Notes under the pieces: generated by a model
What the model was told of the DNA's origin: nothing
The model's input: only the letters and a program-made list of their open reading frames with translations
The model's database searches: none
Shown: positions 43,499 to 53,029 of the stretch, in pieces
How the letters are laid out: every line of letters begins with the position of its first letter
How positions within the stretch are numbered: the stretch's first letter is position 1
NCBI GenBank assembly: GCA_017549105.1
Contig: JAFYVN010000006.1
Coordinates: 219,228-283,227, forward strand
From: Clostridia bacterium
GTDB lineage: Bacteria; Bacillota; Clostridia; Oscillospirales; Acutalibacteraceae
Length of the DNA stretch: 64,000 nucleotides
Reading direction: 5' to 3'
Program-made: the position numbers and the translations under genes

Positions 43499-44101
43499 AT
43501 GACCGAAAAAGAAAAAATGCACAGCGGAGATCTCTATCTCCCCAACGGCGATGAAATAATGACCGAGCAGTTTCAATGTCTTGAAAAGCTCTATGACTAT
43601 AATATGACCCGACCCACAGAGCAGAAAAAGAGAGCGGAGATGCTTAAAGAAATGTTTGCTGAAATCGGTGATGACTGCTACATCGAGCCTCCGCTTCACG
43701 CAAACTGGGGCGGAAAGCACGTTCACTTCGGCAAAAACGTTTATGCCAACTTCAACCTCACTATGGTTGACGATACAGATATCTACGTTGGCGATTACAC
43801 AATGTTCGGCCCGAATGTGACTGTTGCAACTGCGGGTCATCCGATTAATCCCGAACTCCGTGAACAGGCATATCAGTATAATATGTCAATCCGTATCGGC
43901 AGAAACTGCTGGATAGGTGCGGGCGCTGTCATCACTCCCGGAGTCACAATCGGCGACAACACCGTTATAGGTGCGGGAAGTATCGTAACAAAAGATATCC
44001 CCGCAAATGTTGTTGCCGTCGGCAATCCGTGCAGAGTTATGCGCGAAATCGGTGAACACGACAAAGAATATTACTTCAAAGACAGAAAAATAAAGCTTTA
44101 A
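43499..44101 (+). CDS. maltose O-acetyltransferase-like sugar acetyltransferase
   Basis: A 200-residue protein with a left-handed beta-helix built of hexapeptide repeats (IGAGAVITPGVTIGDNTVIG region). Family features: N-terminal helices with MLKEMF, the catalytic His in TAGHPI, and the CoA-site segment GNPCRVM near the end. It moves an acetyl group from acetyl-CoA to a sugar hydroxyl in the cytoplasm. GAGGTG lies 5 bp upstream of the ATG. Confidence 0.92.
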   Translation: MTEKEKMHSGDLYLPNGDEIMTEQFQCLEKLYDYNMTRPTEQKKRAEMLKEMFAEIGDDCYIEPPLHANWGGKHVHFGKNVYANFNLTMVDDTDIYVGDYTMFGPNVTVATAGHPINPELREQAYQYNMSIRIGRNCWIGAGAVITPGVTIGDNTVIGAGSIVTKDIPANVVAVGNPCRVMREIGEHDKEYYFKDRKIKL

Positions 44102-44104
44102 TGA

Positions 44105-44133
44105 TTGATAATTATCAATATGTATGATATAAT
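44105..44133 (+). promoter_or_regulatory. SigA promoter of the ChbG-like gene with a palindrome
   Basis: TTGATA (44105-44110), 17-bp spacer, TATAAT (44128-44133). The perfect palindrome TTGATAATTATCAA (44105-44118) covers the -35 box and may be an operator. Confidence 0.7.
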
Positions 44134-44168
44134 CAGACTGTAAAAATTATCCGAAAGGGAAATGATAT

Positions 44169-45056
44169 ATGGCTAAGTATCTTATTGTTAACGCAGACGA
44201 CTACGGTATGTGCAATGCCGCAAACCAGGCTGTTGCAGAACTTTTTGAAGGAGGATTCCTCAAATCGGCAACTATTATGATGCCCTGCCCCACAGCAGCA
44301 GATGCTGTAAAGTTTTCAAATGACCATCCCGAACACGCAATCGGTATTCATCTTACAATGACAAGCGAGTGGGGTAAATACCGCTGGAAACCCCTCACAA
44401 ACGGCAAAACCCTTGTTGATGAAGAAGGCTTTATGTGGCACGAAAGCGACCAGGTTGAAAAGAACGCATCTTACGAAGACCTTGAAGCAGAAATCCGTGC
44501 GCAGATTGACCTTGCTCACAGCATGGGTATGAAACCTTCTCACACCGACAACCATATGGGTTCTCTCTACGGTCACTACACCGGCAGACTCGGTCTTGCA
44601 AAGATGACTCTGCGAGTTTGCGGTGAATACGGCTATGCTTACCGTCTTTACACAAAGCACGATAAGAGAATCTGCCCCAACGGCACTCCATATTTCCTCT
44701 ATGCCGCAATCACACTTCTTTCAAAAAAATGGGGCAAAAAGTATAACGTTGTCATCCCCGATTATCTCCTCTTCCCTGACTGGAACGACGATATGCGTAA
44801 GAGCTACGAAACATACAGAGACACTATTCTCAAAATCTGGACAGACATTCCCGAAGACGGCGTAACCGAAACCTTCATTCATCCCTCCGTTGAGAGCGAT
44901 GAACTCAAGGGCATCACCGCAAGATGGGAAGACAGAGTATGGGAATATCAGCTTATGAAAGATCCCTATACTCATAAGTATCTCAAAGATCACGGTGTTG
45001 AACTTATCAGCTACCGTGAACTCATCAAAATGAAGGGCGGCAAAGTCCGCGGATAA
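44169..45056 (+). CDS. ChbG/YdjC-family carbohydrate deacetylase
   Basis: A 295-residue protein with family motifs: VNADDYGMC at residues 6-14, GIHLTMTSEW near 59-68, and SHTDNHMGS near 121-129. These supply the Asp and His ligands of the metal centre that removes acetyl groups from N-acetylated oligosaccharides such as chitobiose. No signal peptide, so it is cytoplasmic. It lies after a sugar acetyltransferase gene but has its own promoter. AAAGGG precedes the ATG. Confidence 0.9.
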   Translation: MAKYLIVNADDYGMCNAANQAVAELFEGGFLKSATIMMPCPTAADAVKFSNDHPEHAIGIHLTMTSEWGKYRWKPLTNGKTLVDEEGFMWHESDQVEKNASYEDLEAEIRAQIDLAHSMGMKPSHTDNHMGSLYGHYTGRLGLAKMTLRVCGEYGYAYRLYTKHDKRICPNGTPYFLYAAITLLSKKWGKKYNVVIPDYLLFPDWNDDMRKSYETYRDTILKIWTDIPEDGVTETFIHPSVESDELKGITARWEDRVWEYQLMKDPYTHKYLKDHGVELISYRELIKMKGGKVRG

Positions 45057-45064
45057 AACAAAAG

Positions 45065-45095
45065 AACGGCTTGCAATCTGCAAGCCGTTTTTCTT
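45065..45095. terminator. bidirectional rho-independent terminator
   Basis: AACGGCTTGCA (45065-45075) pairs with TGCAAGCCGTT (45079-45089), loop ATC, between the ChbG-like gene and the convergent alr. Confidence 0.9.
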
Positions 45096-45107
45096 GTTCA
45101 TATCAAA

Positions 45108-46262
45108 TTATACTCTCTCGCCGTCTTTATAGAAAACTCTTGTGACACGAGGCATAAAAGTACAGATTACCTCATAGTTGAAACTGCCGCACATCGCACC
45201 AAGCTCTTCGGCGGTTATGGTTGCACCGTGGCTTTCGCCCATAATTATTGCATCATCACCGACACGGACATCGTCAATATCCGTAACGTCAACCATAATC
45301 TGGTCCATACACACTCTTCCCGTTATCGGAGCTTTTTTGCCGTTGATAAGAACATAGCCTTTGTTTGAAAAAGCTCTGTTAAAACCGTCGGCATAACCGA
45401 TACATACCGTGGCAATTCTGCGCTTTTCGGCAGTTACATATGTATGGCCGTAGCTTATACCAACTCCGGGTTCAACATCCTTGATATGGATAACGTGGCT
45501 GACAACCTCCATTGCAGGGGTAAGACTGACTTTCTCCGCCATAACCTCATCCGAAGGATAAAGTCCGTAAAGAGAAATACCCATTCTGACCATATCGTAA
45601 TTGCAGTCAAGGTCGATAATCGCAGCGCTGTTGCTTGCGTGCTTTATGGGTATAATTATATTTCTGCTTTCAAGAATCGAAAGAAAGCTGTCAAATCGCT
45701 TTTTCTGGCTAAGTGCCGAAGCTTTATCGCTTACATCCGCACAGGCAAAATGTGTAAAAATCCCCTCGATTTCGATAAACGGCAATTTTGAAATAATCTC
45801 GATTATTCCGACGCTTTCTTCCGTATCGGAAAAACCGATTCTTCCCATTCCCGTGTCAACTCCGACGTGGATAACCGCTTTTTTGCCGAGCTTTTCAGCT
45901 GTCTGCGAAAGCAGCTTTGCATCGTCAAGAGAATAAATCGTTGTAGCAATATTATTATTTATAAGCTCCTCATACTGACTCGGACTTGTGTAAGCAAGAA
46001 TCAGTATGGGGGTTTTTATTCCGTTTTCACGAAGCTCCATTGCCTCTTCGAGAGCGGCAACGGCAAAATAATCCGCACTGCCCTCAAGCTCCTTTGCAAC
46101 TCTTACCGAACCGTGACCATAAGCATTCGCCTTGACGATTGCCATAGTCTTTGTTTCGGGTCGGATGATGCCTTTGAGCGCATCAAAATTCTTTCTGATT
46201 GCAGAAAGGTCAACGCGGACAAAGCTTCTGTGATATTCAAGTGAAGTGTATTTGCTTCTCAT
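45108..46262 (-). CDS. alr: alanine racemase
   Basis: 384 residues from the ATG at 46262 (AAGGTG 6 bp upstream, against GTG 46271). The PLP lysine is Lys44 in VKANAYGHG; the second catalytic base is the Tyr in GISYGHTY near 270; GRVCMDQIMVDVT is the C-terminal domain motif. It makes D-alanine for peptidoglycan in the cytoplasm. It follows a D-glutamate-cyclase-like gene by 15 bp, giving a pair of D-amino acid-linked genes downstream of rpoD. Confidence 0.96.
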   Translation of the reverse strand: MRSKYTSLEYHRSFVRVDLSAIRKNFDALKGIIRPETKTMAIVKANAYGHGSVRVAKELEGSADYFAVAALEEAMELRENGIKTPILILAYTSPSQYEELINNNIATTIYSLDDAKLLSQTAEKLGKKAVIHVGVDTGMGRIGFSDTEESVGIIEIISKLPFIEIEGIFTHFACADVSDKASALSQKKRFDSFLSILESRNIIIPIKHASNSAAIIDLDCNYDMVRMGISLYGLYPSDEVMAEKVSLTPAMEVVSHVIHIKDVEPGVGISYGHTYVTAEKRRIATVCIGYADGFNRAFSNKGYVLINGKKAPITGRVCMDQIMVDVTDIDDVRVGDDAIIMGESHGATITAEELGAMCGSFNYEVICTFMPRVTRVFYKDGERV

Positions 46263-46277
46263 AAGGTTCACCTTAAA

Positions 46278-47303
46278 TCATTCAAATGATTTCAGTTCTT
46301 CGGTTTTTTCAAACCATATTTTGCAGGACTCTCTGAGACTGAGTGCACTGCATACAAGCTCTTTCATCAGCGCAACAATCGGGAGAATTATATCCGTACC
46401 GAAGCCGTCGATTGCGGTAATACTCTCTCCCGTCATATCGATAAGACCGTTTTTACTCGCCGCTTCAAGTGCTGCTTTTTCGATATCCAAACCGTGCATA
46501 ATATCGGGGATTTCAAGGATAAACGCAAGCATTGCAATAAGCGAATAGCATCCCCAGTCCGAAACGGTTGCAGTTATAATGTTATCGGCTTTTGTGCGTA
46601 CACAGATACCGCCTTTGCATCCGCACGAACACGCATTTATGCCCGCAAACGGGATTTTTTCTTTGATATAATCTCCGATTACGCCCAGGCCGATTTCGTT
46701 GCCGAGGTCACCGATTGCAATATTCGGCACACCCATAGAGCAAAGCTTTTCAAAAAGGATATCCTGCTTTGCTTCAAGGTGTGTAACATCGACACCCTTT
46801 GCGTTGTGATAAACACCGTTTGCGTTTTCGCCCGGACATTCAATGGCAATAACCGCATCGGGAATTCCCTTCGATATTATTTCGTCGGCGCATTTTTCTG
46901 CGATCCGCTTATCCTTTGTGAAAGGCAGAATGCCCACTGAATCAAGTCCGATGCTCTCTGCAATTCTTTCTAGTGCGGTTACACATTCATCGGGGCAGAT
47001 TATAACAGGTTTTGCGCCGAACGCTCTGACGAGCGCACGTGCAAGCAGAACAGCACCTACCGCACCGTCTGTTTCCGCTTTGTTGAAAGGATGAAGCACA
47101 AATCCCGTCATAATATAAACAAGACTGCCTTCACCGAGCGTTTCGCTCAGCATCTTTGCACCGTTGACACACAAAGGCATGCCCGTATATTCTCTTGCCG
47201 CTTTATAAAGCAGTTTGCACACTCCGTAGCCTCTCGGGTCAAGATTCGCAAGGTCATCGAGACTGCCGCCGAGGTTAAGCAGGGTTATTTCTTGCTGTGT
47301 CAT
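46278..47303 (-). CDS. DUF4392 / D-glutamate cyclase-like protein
   Basis: 341 residues, GGAGG 8 bp upstream. It matches, by eye, the C-terminal domain family of D-glutamate cyclase: GFVLHPFNKAETDGAVGA, AIECPGENANGVYHNAKG, and IGDLGNEIGLG. A Cys cluster (SCGCKGGIC) follows. In animals this family turns D-glutamate into 5-oxo-D-proline. Its place next to alr fits a role in D-amino acid balance, but activity in bacteria is not known to me and this is inference. Confidence 0.8.
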   Translation of the reverse strand: MTQQEITLLNLGGSLDDLANLDPRGYGVCKLLYKAAREYTGMPLCVNGAKMLSETLGEGSLVYIMTGFVLHPFNKAETDGAVGAVLLARALVRAFGAKPVIICPDECVTALERIAESIGLDSVGILPFTKDKRIAEKCADEIISKGIPDAVIAIECPGENANGVYHNAKGVDVTHLEAKQDILFEKLCSMGVPNIAIGDLGNEIGLGVIGDYIKEKIPFAGINACSCGCKGGICVRTKADNIITATVSDWGCYSLIAMLAFILEIPDIMHGLDIEKAALEAASKNGLIDMTGESITAIDGFGTDIILPIVALMKELVCSALSLRESCKIWFEKTEELKSFE

Positions 47304-47359
47304 TCTCTGCGCCTCCCGATGACATTTATATTTTTGATATTTCTTATTTATTCGAAGAA

Positions 47360-48445
47360 TTAATCAAGGAAATCCTTGAGTCTCTTGCTTCTACTGGGAT
47401 GACGGAGCTTTCTGAGAGCCTTTGCCTCAATCTGACGGATACGCTCACGTGTAACACCGAACTCACTGCCAACCTCTTCAAGAGTATGAGGATGACCGTC
47501 CTCAAGACCGAAACGGAGTGCAAGAACCTTTGCCTCTCTGGGAGTAAGAGTTTTGAGAACTTCGTTGAGCTGTTCTTTGAGAAGAAGCATTGAAGCTGCA
47601 TCTGCGGGTGCGGGAGCTTCGTCATCGGGAATGAAATCACCGAGATGGCTGTCTTCTTCTTCGCCGATGGGTGTTTCAAGAGAAACAGGCTCCTGAGCAA
47701 CTCTGAGAATTTCGCGAACCTTCTCTACAGGCATATCAAGTTCAACCGCAATCTCTTCTGCAGAGGGATCTCTGCCGTTCTTATGAAGAAGCTGGCTGTT
47801 TGTCTTTTTAACCTTGTTGATTGTTTCAACCATATGAACGGGAATACGGATTGTTCTTGCCTGGTCGGCAATGGCTCTTGTGATAGCCTGTCTGATCCAC
47901 CATGTTGCATAGGTTGAGAACTTGAATCCCTTTGTGTAGTCGAACTTATCAACCGCTTTGATAAGACCGAGATTGCCTTCCTGAATAAGATCAAGGAACT
48001 GCATTCCTCTGCCGACATATCTTTTTGCAATGCTGACAACAAGACGAAGGTTTGCTTCTGCAAGACGCTGCTTTGCCTTCTGATCGTTATCGGAAATTCT
48101 GATTGCAAGCTCAATTTCTTCTTCGGGAGTAAGAAGAGGCACTCTGCCTATTTCTTTAAGATAAACCTTAACGGGGTCATCAACGGTTACGCCCTTGTCG
48201 TCTCCGCCGCCGATATCAAGAGCTTTGGGGATATCAACATCAAAATTTTCAATTGCTGCGCTGGAAAGGTCATCAACAATCTCGATATTGTTGCTTTCAA
48301 GCGTTTCATAAAGCTTGTCAAGTTCTTCAATATCAAGATCCATCTCGATAATAGCCGCATCAATATCCTGGGTTGTCAGTTTACCCGCTGACTTACCTTT
48401 TTCTACCAACACTTTAAAAGGAGTTTTCTTCTCGTTTCCTTCCAT
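47360..48445 (-). CDS. rpoD: RNA polymerase primary sigma factor (SigA/RpoD)
   Basis: 361 residues from the ATG at 48445. Region 1.1-like start ([15 protein letters not shown]), region 1.2 ([21 protein letters not shown]), region 2 with core binding and -10 recognition ([29 protein letters not shown]), region 3, and region 4.2 ([20 protein letters not shown]). It directs transcription from the TTGACA/TATAAT promoters seen throughout the window. It lies 23 bp after dnaG, the usual order in Firmicutes. Confidence 0.97.
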   Translation of the reverse strand: MEGNEKKTPFKVLVEKGKSAGKLTTQDIDAAIIEMDLDIEELDKLYETLESNNIEIVDDLSSAAIENFDVDIPKALDIGGGDDKGVTVDDPVKVYLKEIGRVPLLTPEEEIELAIRISDNDQKAKQRLAEANLRLVVSIAKRYVGRGMQFLDLIQEGNLGLIKAVDKFDYTKGFKFSTYATWWIRQAITRAIADQARTIRIPVHMVETINKVKKTNSQLLHKNGRDPSAEEIAVELDMPVEKVREILRVAQEPVSLETPIGEEEDSHLGDFIPDDEAPAPADAASMLLLKEQLNEVLKTLTPREAKVLALRFGLEDGHPHTLEEVGSEFGVTRERIRQIEAKALRKLRHPSRSKRLKDFLD

Positions 48446-48468
48446 AAATCTCACATCCTAAATATATT

Positions 48469-50217
48469 TTATTTTTTTCTGAACAGTTTTAAATATTCTT
48501 CTTCGCTCAAAGAAGAAGTATCGGTTACTCTCGGTGTTGATTTATCCTTCAGCACCTCGATACAGTCTTCACACTCTTTAAGAGTGTTGCTCAGACTGCT
48601 TGCCTGATGAAAAATTCTTGTTACCGAATCCATCTCCTCGGGAGTAAAATCCGCTGAAAACAGACTGAGTCCCGGTTCAAATCCCTCATCAAGACCTCTT
48701 TCAAGACTTTGCATAATGCGTGCATTAAACGCAGTGATGAAGTGTTCGTGGCTTATTTTTTCTTTCAGTTTATAATAAAAATCGGGATTGCGCAAAAACG
48801 AAGCAATCAGAGTTTCTTCTGCCTTTGCCGCCCTCAGATTTGCCGCCCTTTCGGGATTGTTTTTATCTTCAAAGCTCTTTTGAAGCATTGCTTCGGTCTG
48901 CTGACGTTTTTTTGCTTCGTCAGCCCGCCTGAGCTTCGACGCAGCCGATGTTATCTGCGACTTTATGCTTTCAACGCTCACCCCGAGTTCATTCGAAAGT
49001 CTGGTTGCATAAATTTCACGCTCGATGCTTCCGCATCCCGCAAGCACCTGAGAAGCCGCCATAAGGAATCTCAGCCTTCCGTCATCGGTCGCAAGGTTAT
49101 ATTTATTTCGCTCTTCGAGCAGCTTATATTCGGTTTTGTTTGCCGCTTCTTTAAGTAAATCTGCAAATCTTTCTTTGCCGTGTGTACGGATAATTTCGTC
49201 GGCATCCTTGCCTCCCGCCATACTGACAACACGGAGCTTGAGTCCTGTTTTGCCGAGCACTCCGAGAGCCTTTGCGGTTGCCGCTTTACCCGCTTCGTCA
49301 TTATCGTAGCAGATTATAATTTCATCCGCATAGCGTGAGAGCAGATTTGCCTGCTCACTTGTGAAAGCCGTACCGAGGCACGCAATGGCATTTGAAAATC
49401 CCGCCTGATGAAGAGCTATAACATCCATATAACCTTCAACGAGAATCAGCTTGCCTTCGTTGGCATTCTTTGCAAAATTAAGAGCAAAAACGCCGTTGCT
49501 TTTCTTATAAACAAGTGTATCCGAAGTGTTTATATATTTGGGTTTTGAGTCATCCATAACTCGTCCGCCAAAAGCGATGACGTTGCCCCGAAGGTCGATT
49601 ATGGGAAACATAACCCTGTTTCTGAAATTGTCGTAATAATTCGTCTTTCCGTCTTTATCGGAGCGCCTTGCAAGGTTTGCAAGCACAAGCTCATGCTCGG
49701 TAAATCCTTTGGACTTCATATGATTTATAAGTGCTCTCCACTCATTCGGAGCATAGCCGAGACCGAATTTGCGTATCGTATTCGGCGAAAGTCCTCTTTT
49801 GAGAAAATAATCGAGCGAATCTCTGTTTTTAGGGTCATTAAGGCAAGCATTGAAAAACCTTGCTGCCTCACGGTTTGCCTCAAGAAGCCTTCTCCGCTGC
49901 TTTGAAAGAGTGTCGTCATATCCGTCCTCGGGCATCGAAACACCCGCCATCTGAGCAACAGATTTGACCGCTTCGATATAATCGAGATTTTCCATTCTGC
50001 GAACAAAAGTTATAACATCTCCGCCCGCACCGCAACCGAAGCAGTAGAATGAATTACTCTCGGGATAAACAGTAAAAGAAGGGGTTTTTTCGTTATGAAA
50101 CGGGCAAAGGCCGACAAGATTTTTGCCTCTGCGCTTAAGACTTATGTTGGCGGAAATGACAGATTCTATATCAACCTTATCCTGCAATTCCTGTATAAAT
50201 CTTTCGCTTATTTTCAT
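48469..50217 (-). CDS. dnaG: DNA primase
   Basis: A 582-residue protein. Zinc-binding domain with Cys38, His41, Cys59 and Cys62 (CPFH ... CFGC), catalytic core with the TOPRIM motifs VEGYMDVIALH and CYDNDEAGKAA, and a C-terminal helicase-binding region. It makes RNA primers for DNA replication. GGAGGGG precedes the ATG. Upstream, only 32 bp separates it from a surface hydrolase gene that splits it from the dGTPase gene. Confidence 0.97.
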   Translation of the reverse strand: MKISERFIQELQDKVDIESVISANISLKRRGKNLVGLCPFHNEKTPSFTVYPESNSFYCFGCGAGGDVITFVRRMENLDYIEAVKSVAQMAGVSMPEDGYDDTLSKQRRRLLEANREAARFFNACLNDPKNRDSLDYFLKRGLSPNTIRKFGLGYAPNEWRALINHMKSKGFTEHELVLANLARRSDKDGKTNYYDNFRNRVMFPIIDLRGNVIAFGGRVMDDSKPKYINTSDTLVYKKSNGVFALNFAKNANEGKLILVEGYMDVIALHQAGFSNAIACLGTAFTSEQANLLSRYADEIIICYDNDEAGKAATAKALGVLGKTGLKLRVVSMAGGKDADEIIRTHGKERFADLLKEAANKTEYKLLEERNKYNLATDDGRLRFLMAASQVLAGCGSIEREIYATRLSNELGVSVESIKSQITSAASKLRRADEAKKRQQTEAMLQKSFEDKNNPERAANLRAAKAEETLIASFLRNPDFYYKLKEKISHEHFITAFNARIMQSLERGLDEGFEPGLSLFSADFTPEEMDSVTRIFHQASSLSNTLKECEDCIEVLKDKSTPRVTDTSSLSEEEYLKLFRKK

Positions 50218-50249
50218 AATATCTCCCCTCCTTCCGGTTTATTGTTTAA

Positions 50250-51260
50250 TTATTTTTTCTTCTTGATCAGCAAAACAACAAGCGCCGCAACACCGCAGGC
50301 AAGCACTCCGCAAACAATTGCAAGTGGCAAAGTTGCCTTATTCTTTTCTTCACTCTGAGTTTCCGTATATTCAACAGACGAATAAACTTCGGTTTCGGTT
50401 TGCTGTGATGTATAAGTATATGTATAGTACCACGATGTTGTAGTTTCTTCAGCCGTTGTTGAAACAGCGGTTGTTGTTTCGGGAACAGTCGTGGTCGGCT
50501 TTGCTGTTGTGACCGCTTTGGTGGTCGTAACCGCTTTTGTTGTGGTCGGTTTTTTGGTTGTGGTTACCTTTTGGGTTGTAGTGGGTTTGGTGGTTGTAGG
50601 TTTTGTTGTAGTCGGTTTGGTTGTGGTCGGCTTTTCGGTGGTGGTAGGTTTGGTTGTTGTCTCCGTCAGCTTTTCGGTTGTTGCAGCCAATGTCTGCGAA
50701 GGCTTGTCCGAACCGTTCAGCGCGGGAACTTTTCCACCGTCAACAGCAACGGGTCTGAAAATATAATATGAATCCGACGGATATTTCAGTCTGCGGTTAA
50801 TGCCCGCACAGCCGTTATGGATAACATTCTGCTCAAAGAGAACAAGATAACCGTCCTCATAATATTTGACTATCGCCCAGTGGTCACCTTTGCCGCCCCT
50901 CATTTCAGACGAAACAAAAACAACGTCGCCCGCTTTGGGGAAATCGGGAGTAACAAGCTTATAGCCGGGTGTGTTCATTCTCAGACGGGGTTCGCTACTT
51001 CTGATTTCAACATCAAGACCGAGCGCCTCTCTGTAGAATCTTTCAACAACCTCTCCGCAATGATAAACCGAGTTGCCGCTTTCGTTATAGTAAGCCTTTA
51101 CTCCCATAAAGGTGTCGGCAACAAAATTCTGACCCTTTATTTCGACCCAGGTTCCAGATTCTATATCGTCATACCAATCGGCAAAAGCCTTCGGAACTGC
51201 ACCGCTGACAAGCAACACAACGGTGCACAGAAGAGCAACTGCCGTTCTTTTTAAATTCAT
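50250..51260 (-). CDS. surface-anchored papain-like hydrolase with Thr-Pro-Lys repeat linker
   Basis: A 336-residue protein. Signal peptide (VALLCTVVLLVSGAVPKAFA); an NlpC/P60- or CHAP-like domain with Cys in VYHCGEVVERFY near 68 and His in KGDHWAIVKYY near 128; then about 90 residues rich in TTTKP-type repeats; a Tyr/Thr-rich part; and a C-terminal helix (AIVCGVLACGVAALVVLLI) followed by KKKK. There is no LPXTG, so it is held by the membrane helix, with the linker spanning the wall. Likely a cell-wall amidase or peptidase. Its place between the dGTPase gene and dnaG is unusual. Confidence 0.8.
   Translation of the reverse strand: MNLKRTAVALLCTVVLLVSGAVPKAFADWYDDIESGTWVEIKGQNFVADTFMGVKAYYNESGNSVYHCGEVVERFYREALGLDVEIRSSEPRLRMNTPGYKLVTPDFPKAGDVVFVSSEMRGGKGDHWAIVKYYEDGYLVLFEQNVIHNGCAGINRRLKYPSDSYYIFRPVAVDGGKVPALNGSDKPSQTLAATTEKLTETTTKPTTTEKPTTTKPTTTKPTTTKPTTTQKVTTTKKPTTTKAVTTTKAVTTAKPTTTVPETTTAVSTTAEETTTSWYYTYTYTSQQTETEVYSSVEYTETQSEEKNKATLPLAIVCGVLACGVAALVVLLIKKKK
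50510..50660 (-). repeat. Thr-Pro-Lys coding repeats
   Basis: Tandem copies of a codon block for TTTKP (and variants TTTKA, TTTEK) in the linker of the surface hydrolase. Such short repeats can change number by slippage. Confidence 0.8.
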
Positions 51261-51281
51261 TAATTAAATATACCTCCGGTA

Positions 51282-52301
51282 TTAAAGGAAAACATCGTTG
51301 ATTTCGCTCCACGCTTTGGGAACATAGAGTTCATTGAAAACTCTGACTGCATATCTGTCGGTCATACCTGCAATAAAATCACAAGCAGCAATCTGAACTC
51401 CGTCATTCTCGGCAATCGCCTTGAACTGAACAGGAAGTTCCTCCGGCTTTTCGACAAAATGCATATAAAGCTTCTGAATCATTTCAACAGCTTTTTTCTC
51501 CTCACTCTTGCAAGCAGGATTGGTATATACCTTCTCAAACATAAAGCTGTGAAGCTCGTCAAACACCTGCTGAATTCCTTTTTCAAGCAAAATATCCTCA
51601 CCGCTGTTTTCAATACAGCTGAGAACAAGGGTGTTGATTCTTGCGCTCTTTGAGTGACCGAGCGCATTGCGTATCGCAAGAGGAATATCCTCCTCGCACA
51701 TAATGCCCGCAATCGTGGCATCGTCTATATCGTGATTTATGTAGGCGATTCTGTCTGCAAGACGCACAACCCTGCCTTCGAGAGTGACAGCCTGTTCGCC
51801 GTTGGTGTGGCGTTCAATACCATTGCGCACTTCAAAGGTAAGATTAAGACCTCTGCCGTCTTTTTCGAGCACATCAACAACTCGCATACTCTGCGCATAA
51901 TGCTTGAACCCTTGCGGACAGACGGAATTGAGCGCTCTTTCACCTGCATGACCGAACGGAGTATGACCGAGGTCGTGACCGAGAGCAATTGCTTCGGTAA
52001 GGTCGCCGTTGAGCATAAGCGCACCCGAGATGGTTCTTGCAATCTGTGAAACCTCAAGAGTATGGGTAAGACGGGTTCTGTAGTAATCGCCTTCGGGTGA
52101 AAGAAAAACCTGGGTTTTATGCTTAAGGCGTCTGAAAGAGCTGCAGTGAATTATTCGGTCTCTGTCTCGCTGAAAAGCTGTTCTGACGGGACATTCATCC
52201 TCTTCGCGAAGCCTTCCCCTGCTCTCACAAGCGAATGCAGCGCACGGAGAAAGAATCTCTTTTTCTTTTGCACAAGCCATTTCCCTAATGGTGTTATTCA
52301 T
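51282..52301 (-). CDS. dgt: dGTP triphosphohydrolase-like HD protein
   Basis: A 339-residue cytoplasmic protein. SSFRRLKHKTQVF near the N-terminus and the HD motif HTLEVSQIARTI ... GHDLGHTPFGHAGE hold the metal ligands and the dNTP-site residues. The family strips triphosphate from dNTPs and sets their pools. It heads the dGTPase-surface hydrolase-dnaG-rpoD run. AGGGGTGG precedes the ATG. Substrate range (dGTP only or several dNTPs) is not readable. Confidence 0.92.
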   Translation of the reverse strand: MNNTIREMACAKEKEILSPCAAFACESRGRLREEDECPVRTAFQRDRDRIIHCSSFRRLKHKTQVFLSPEGDYYRTRLTHTLEVSQIARTISGALMLNGDLTEAIALGHDLGHTPFGHAGERALNSVCPQGFKHYAQSMRVVDVLEKDGRGLNLTFEVRNGIERHTNGEQAVTLEGRVVRLADRIAYINHDIDDATIAGIMCEEDIPLAIRNALGHSKSARINTLVLSCIENSGEDILLEKGIQQVFDELHSFMFEKVYTNPACKSEEKKAVEMIQKLYMHFVEKPEELPVQFKAIAENDGVQIAACDFIAGMTDRYAVRVFNELYVPKAWSEINDVFL

Positions 52302-52388
52302 AAATATCCACCCCTTTATAATAGATATACGGCATTATTCGGTCGATTCCTGCAGGAAAATTGTGAACTTTTTGTTAACAATATAATA

Positions 52389-53012
52389 TTAATCGATATC
52401 CGCAAAAAACTCTTCGGTTTTTTCTGCCTTATATCTTCCGTTGCTGACATCGATGAGTTTTGCGTTAAATCCATCGATGATTTCAAGCGGCATTCTGAAA
52501 ACAAGGGTAACATTATCCTCAAATATTGTATCTTCAATCACTCCGCCGCTTTCGGGCACAAGAGAAGAAAGCTTGCCGTAGAAATAATAATCGCAGGTCA
52601 CTTTAAGGCGCGCGCACATTGCTCTTGTAACAATTCCGCCTGCAGCAACCGCAATCGAAGCGGAGTGAGAATAAGCTCTCACAAGTCCGCCCGCACCAAG
52701 CATAATTCCGCCGAAATAACGTGTAACAACAACTGCGCAATCGGTAACACCCGATTTTTCGAGCACATCAAGCACGGGAATACCCGCCGTACCCTGAGGC
52801 TCACCGTCATCGGAATAACGCTTGACACCCGTTTCTCTGATGATATAAGCATAAACATTATGGGTCGCATCCCAATGCTTTTTGCTGACGGTCTGAATGA
52901 ATTCAAGCGCCTGCTCCTGGGTTGTGACGGGCATAATATGACCAATAAAACGGGATTTTTTTACAATATATTCATCGCTTGAAGCGGTTCTTATTGTTTT
53001 ATAGCTGTTCAA
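52389..53012 (-). CDS. YigZ/IMPACT-family protein
   Basis: About 207 residues from the TTG at 53012 (GAGG 7 bp upstream; TTG 53015 is the other option). The N-terminal domain has KSRFIGHIMPV, HNVYAYII, SDDGEPQGTAG and FGGIMLGAGGLVRAYS, the signature of the UPF0029 family. A smaller C-terminal domain (DUF1949-like) follows. Bacterial members have no settled role; a link to translation or ribosomes is suspected from the eukaryotic IMPACT protein. Confidence 0.93.
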   Translation of the reverse strand: MNSYKTIRTASSDEYIVKKSRFIGHIMPVTTQEQALEFIQTVSKKHWDATHNVYAYIIRETGVKRYSDDGEPQGTAGIPVLDVLEKSGVTDCAVVVTRYFGGIMLGAGGLVRAYSHSASIAVAAGGIVTRAMCARLKVTCDYYFYGKLSSLVPESGGVIEDTIFEDNVTLVFRMPLEIIDGFNAKLIDVSNGRYKAEKTEEFFADID

Positions 53013-53029
53013 CAAATCACCTCAAAAGC

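Noticed and set aside
42500-43840. A 446-codon open frame on the minus strand opposite the phosphoesterase and acetyltransferase genes
   Set aside because: It has no ribosome site, its translation shows no domain, and the plus-strand genes have full family motifs. It is a by-product of codon bias.
50510-50660. Short tandem repeats that could be read as a CRISPR-like array
   Set aside because: They are in frame, code for TTTKP units and have no spacers.
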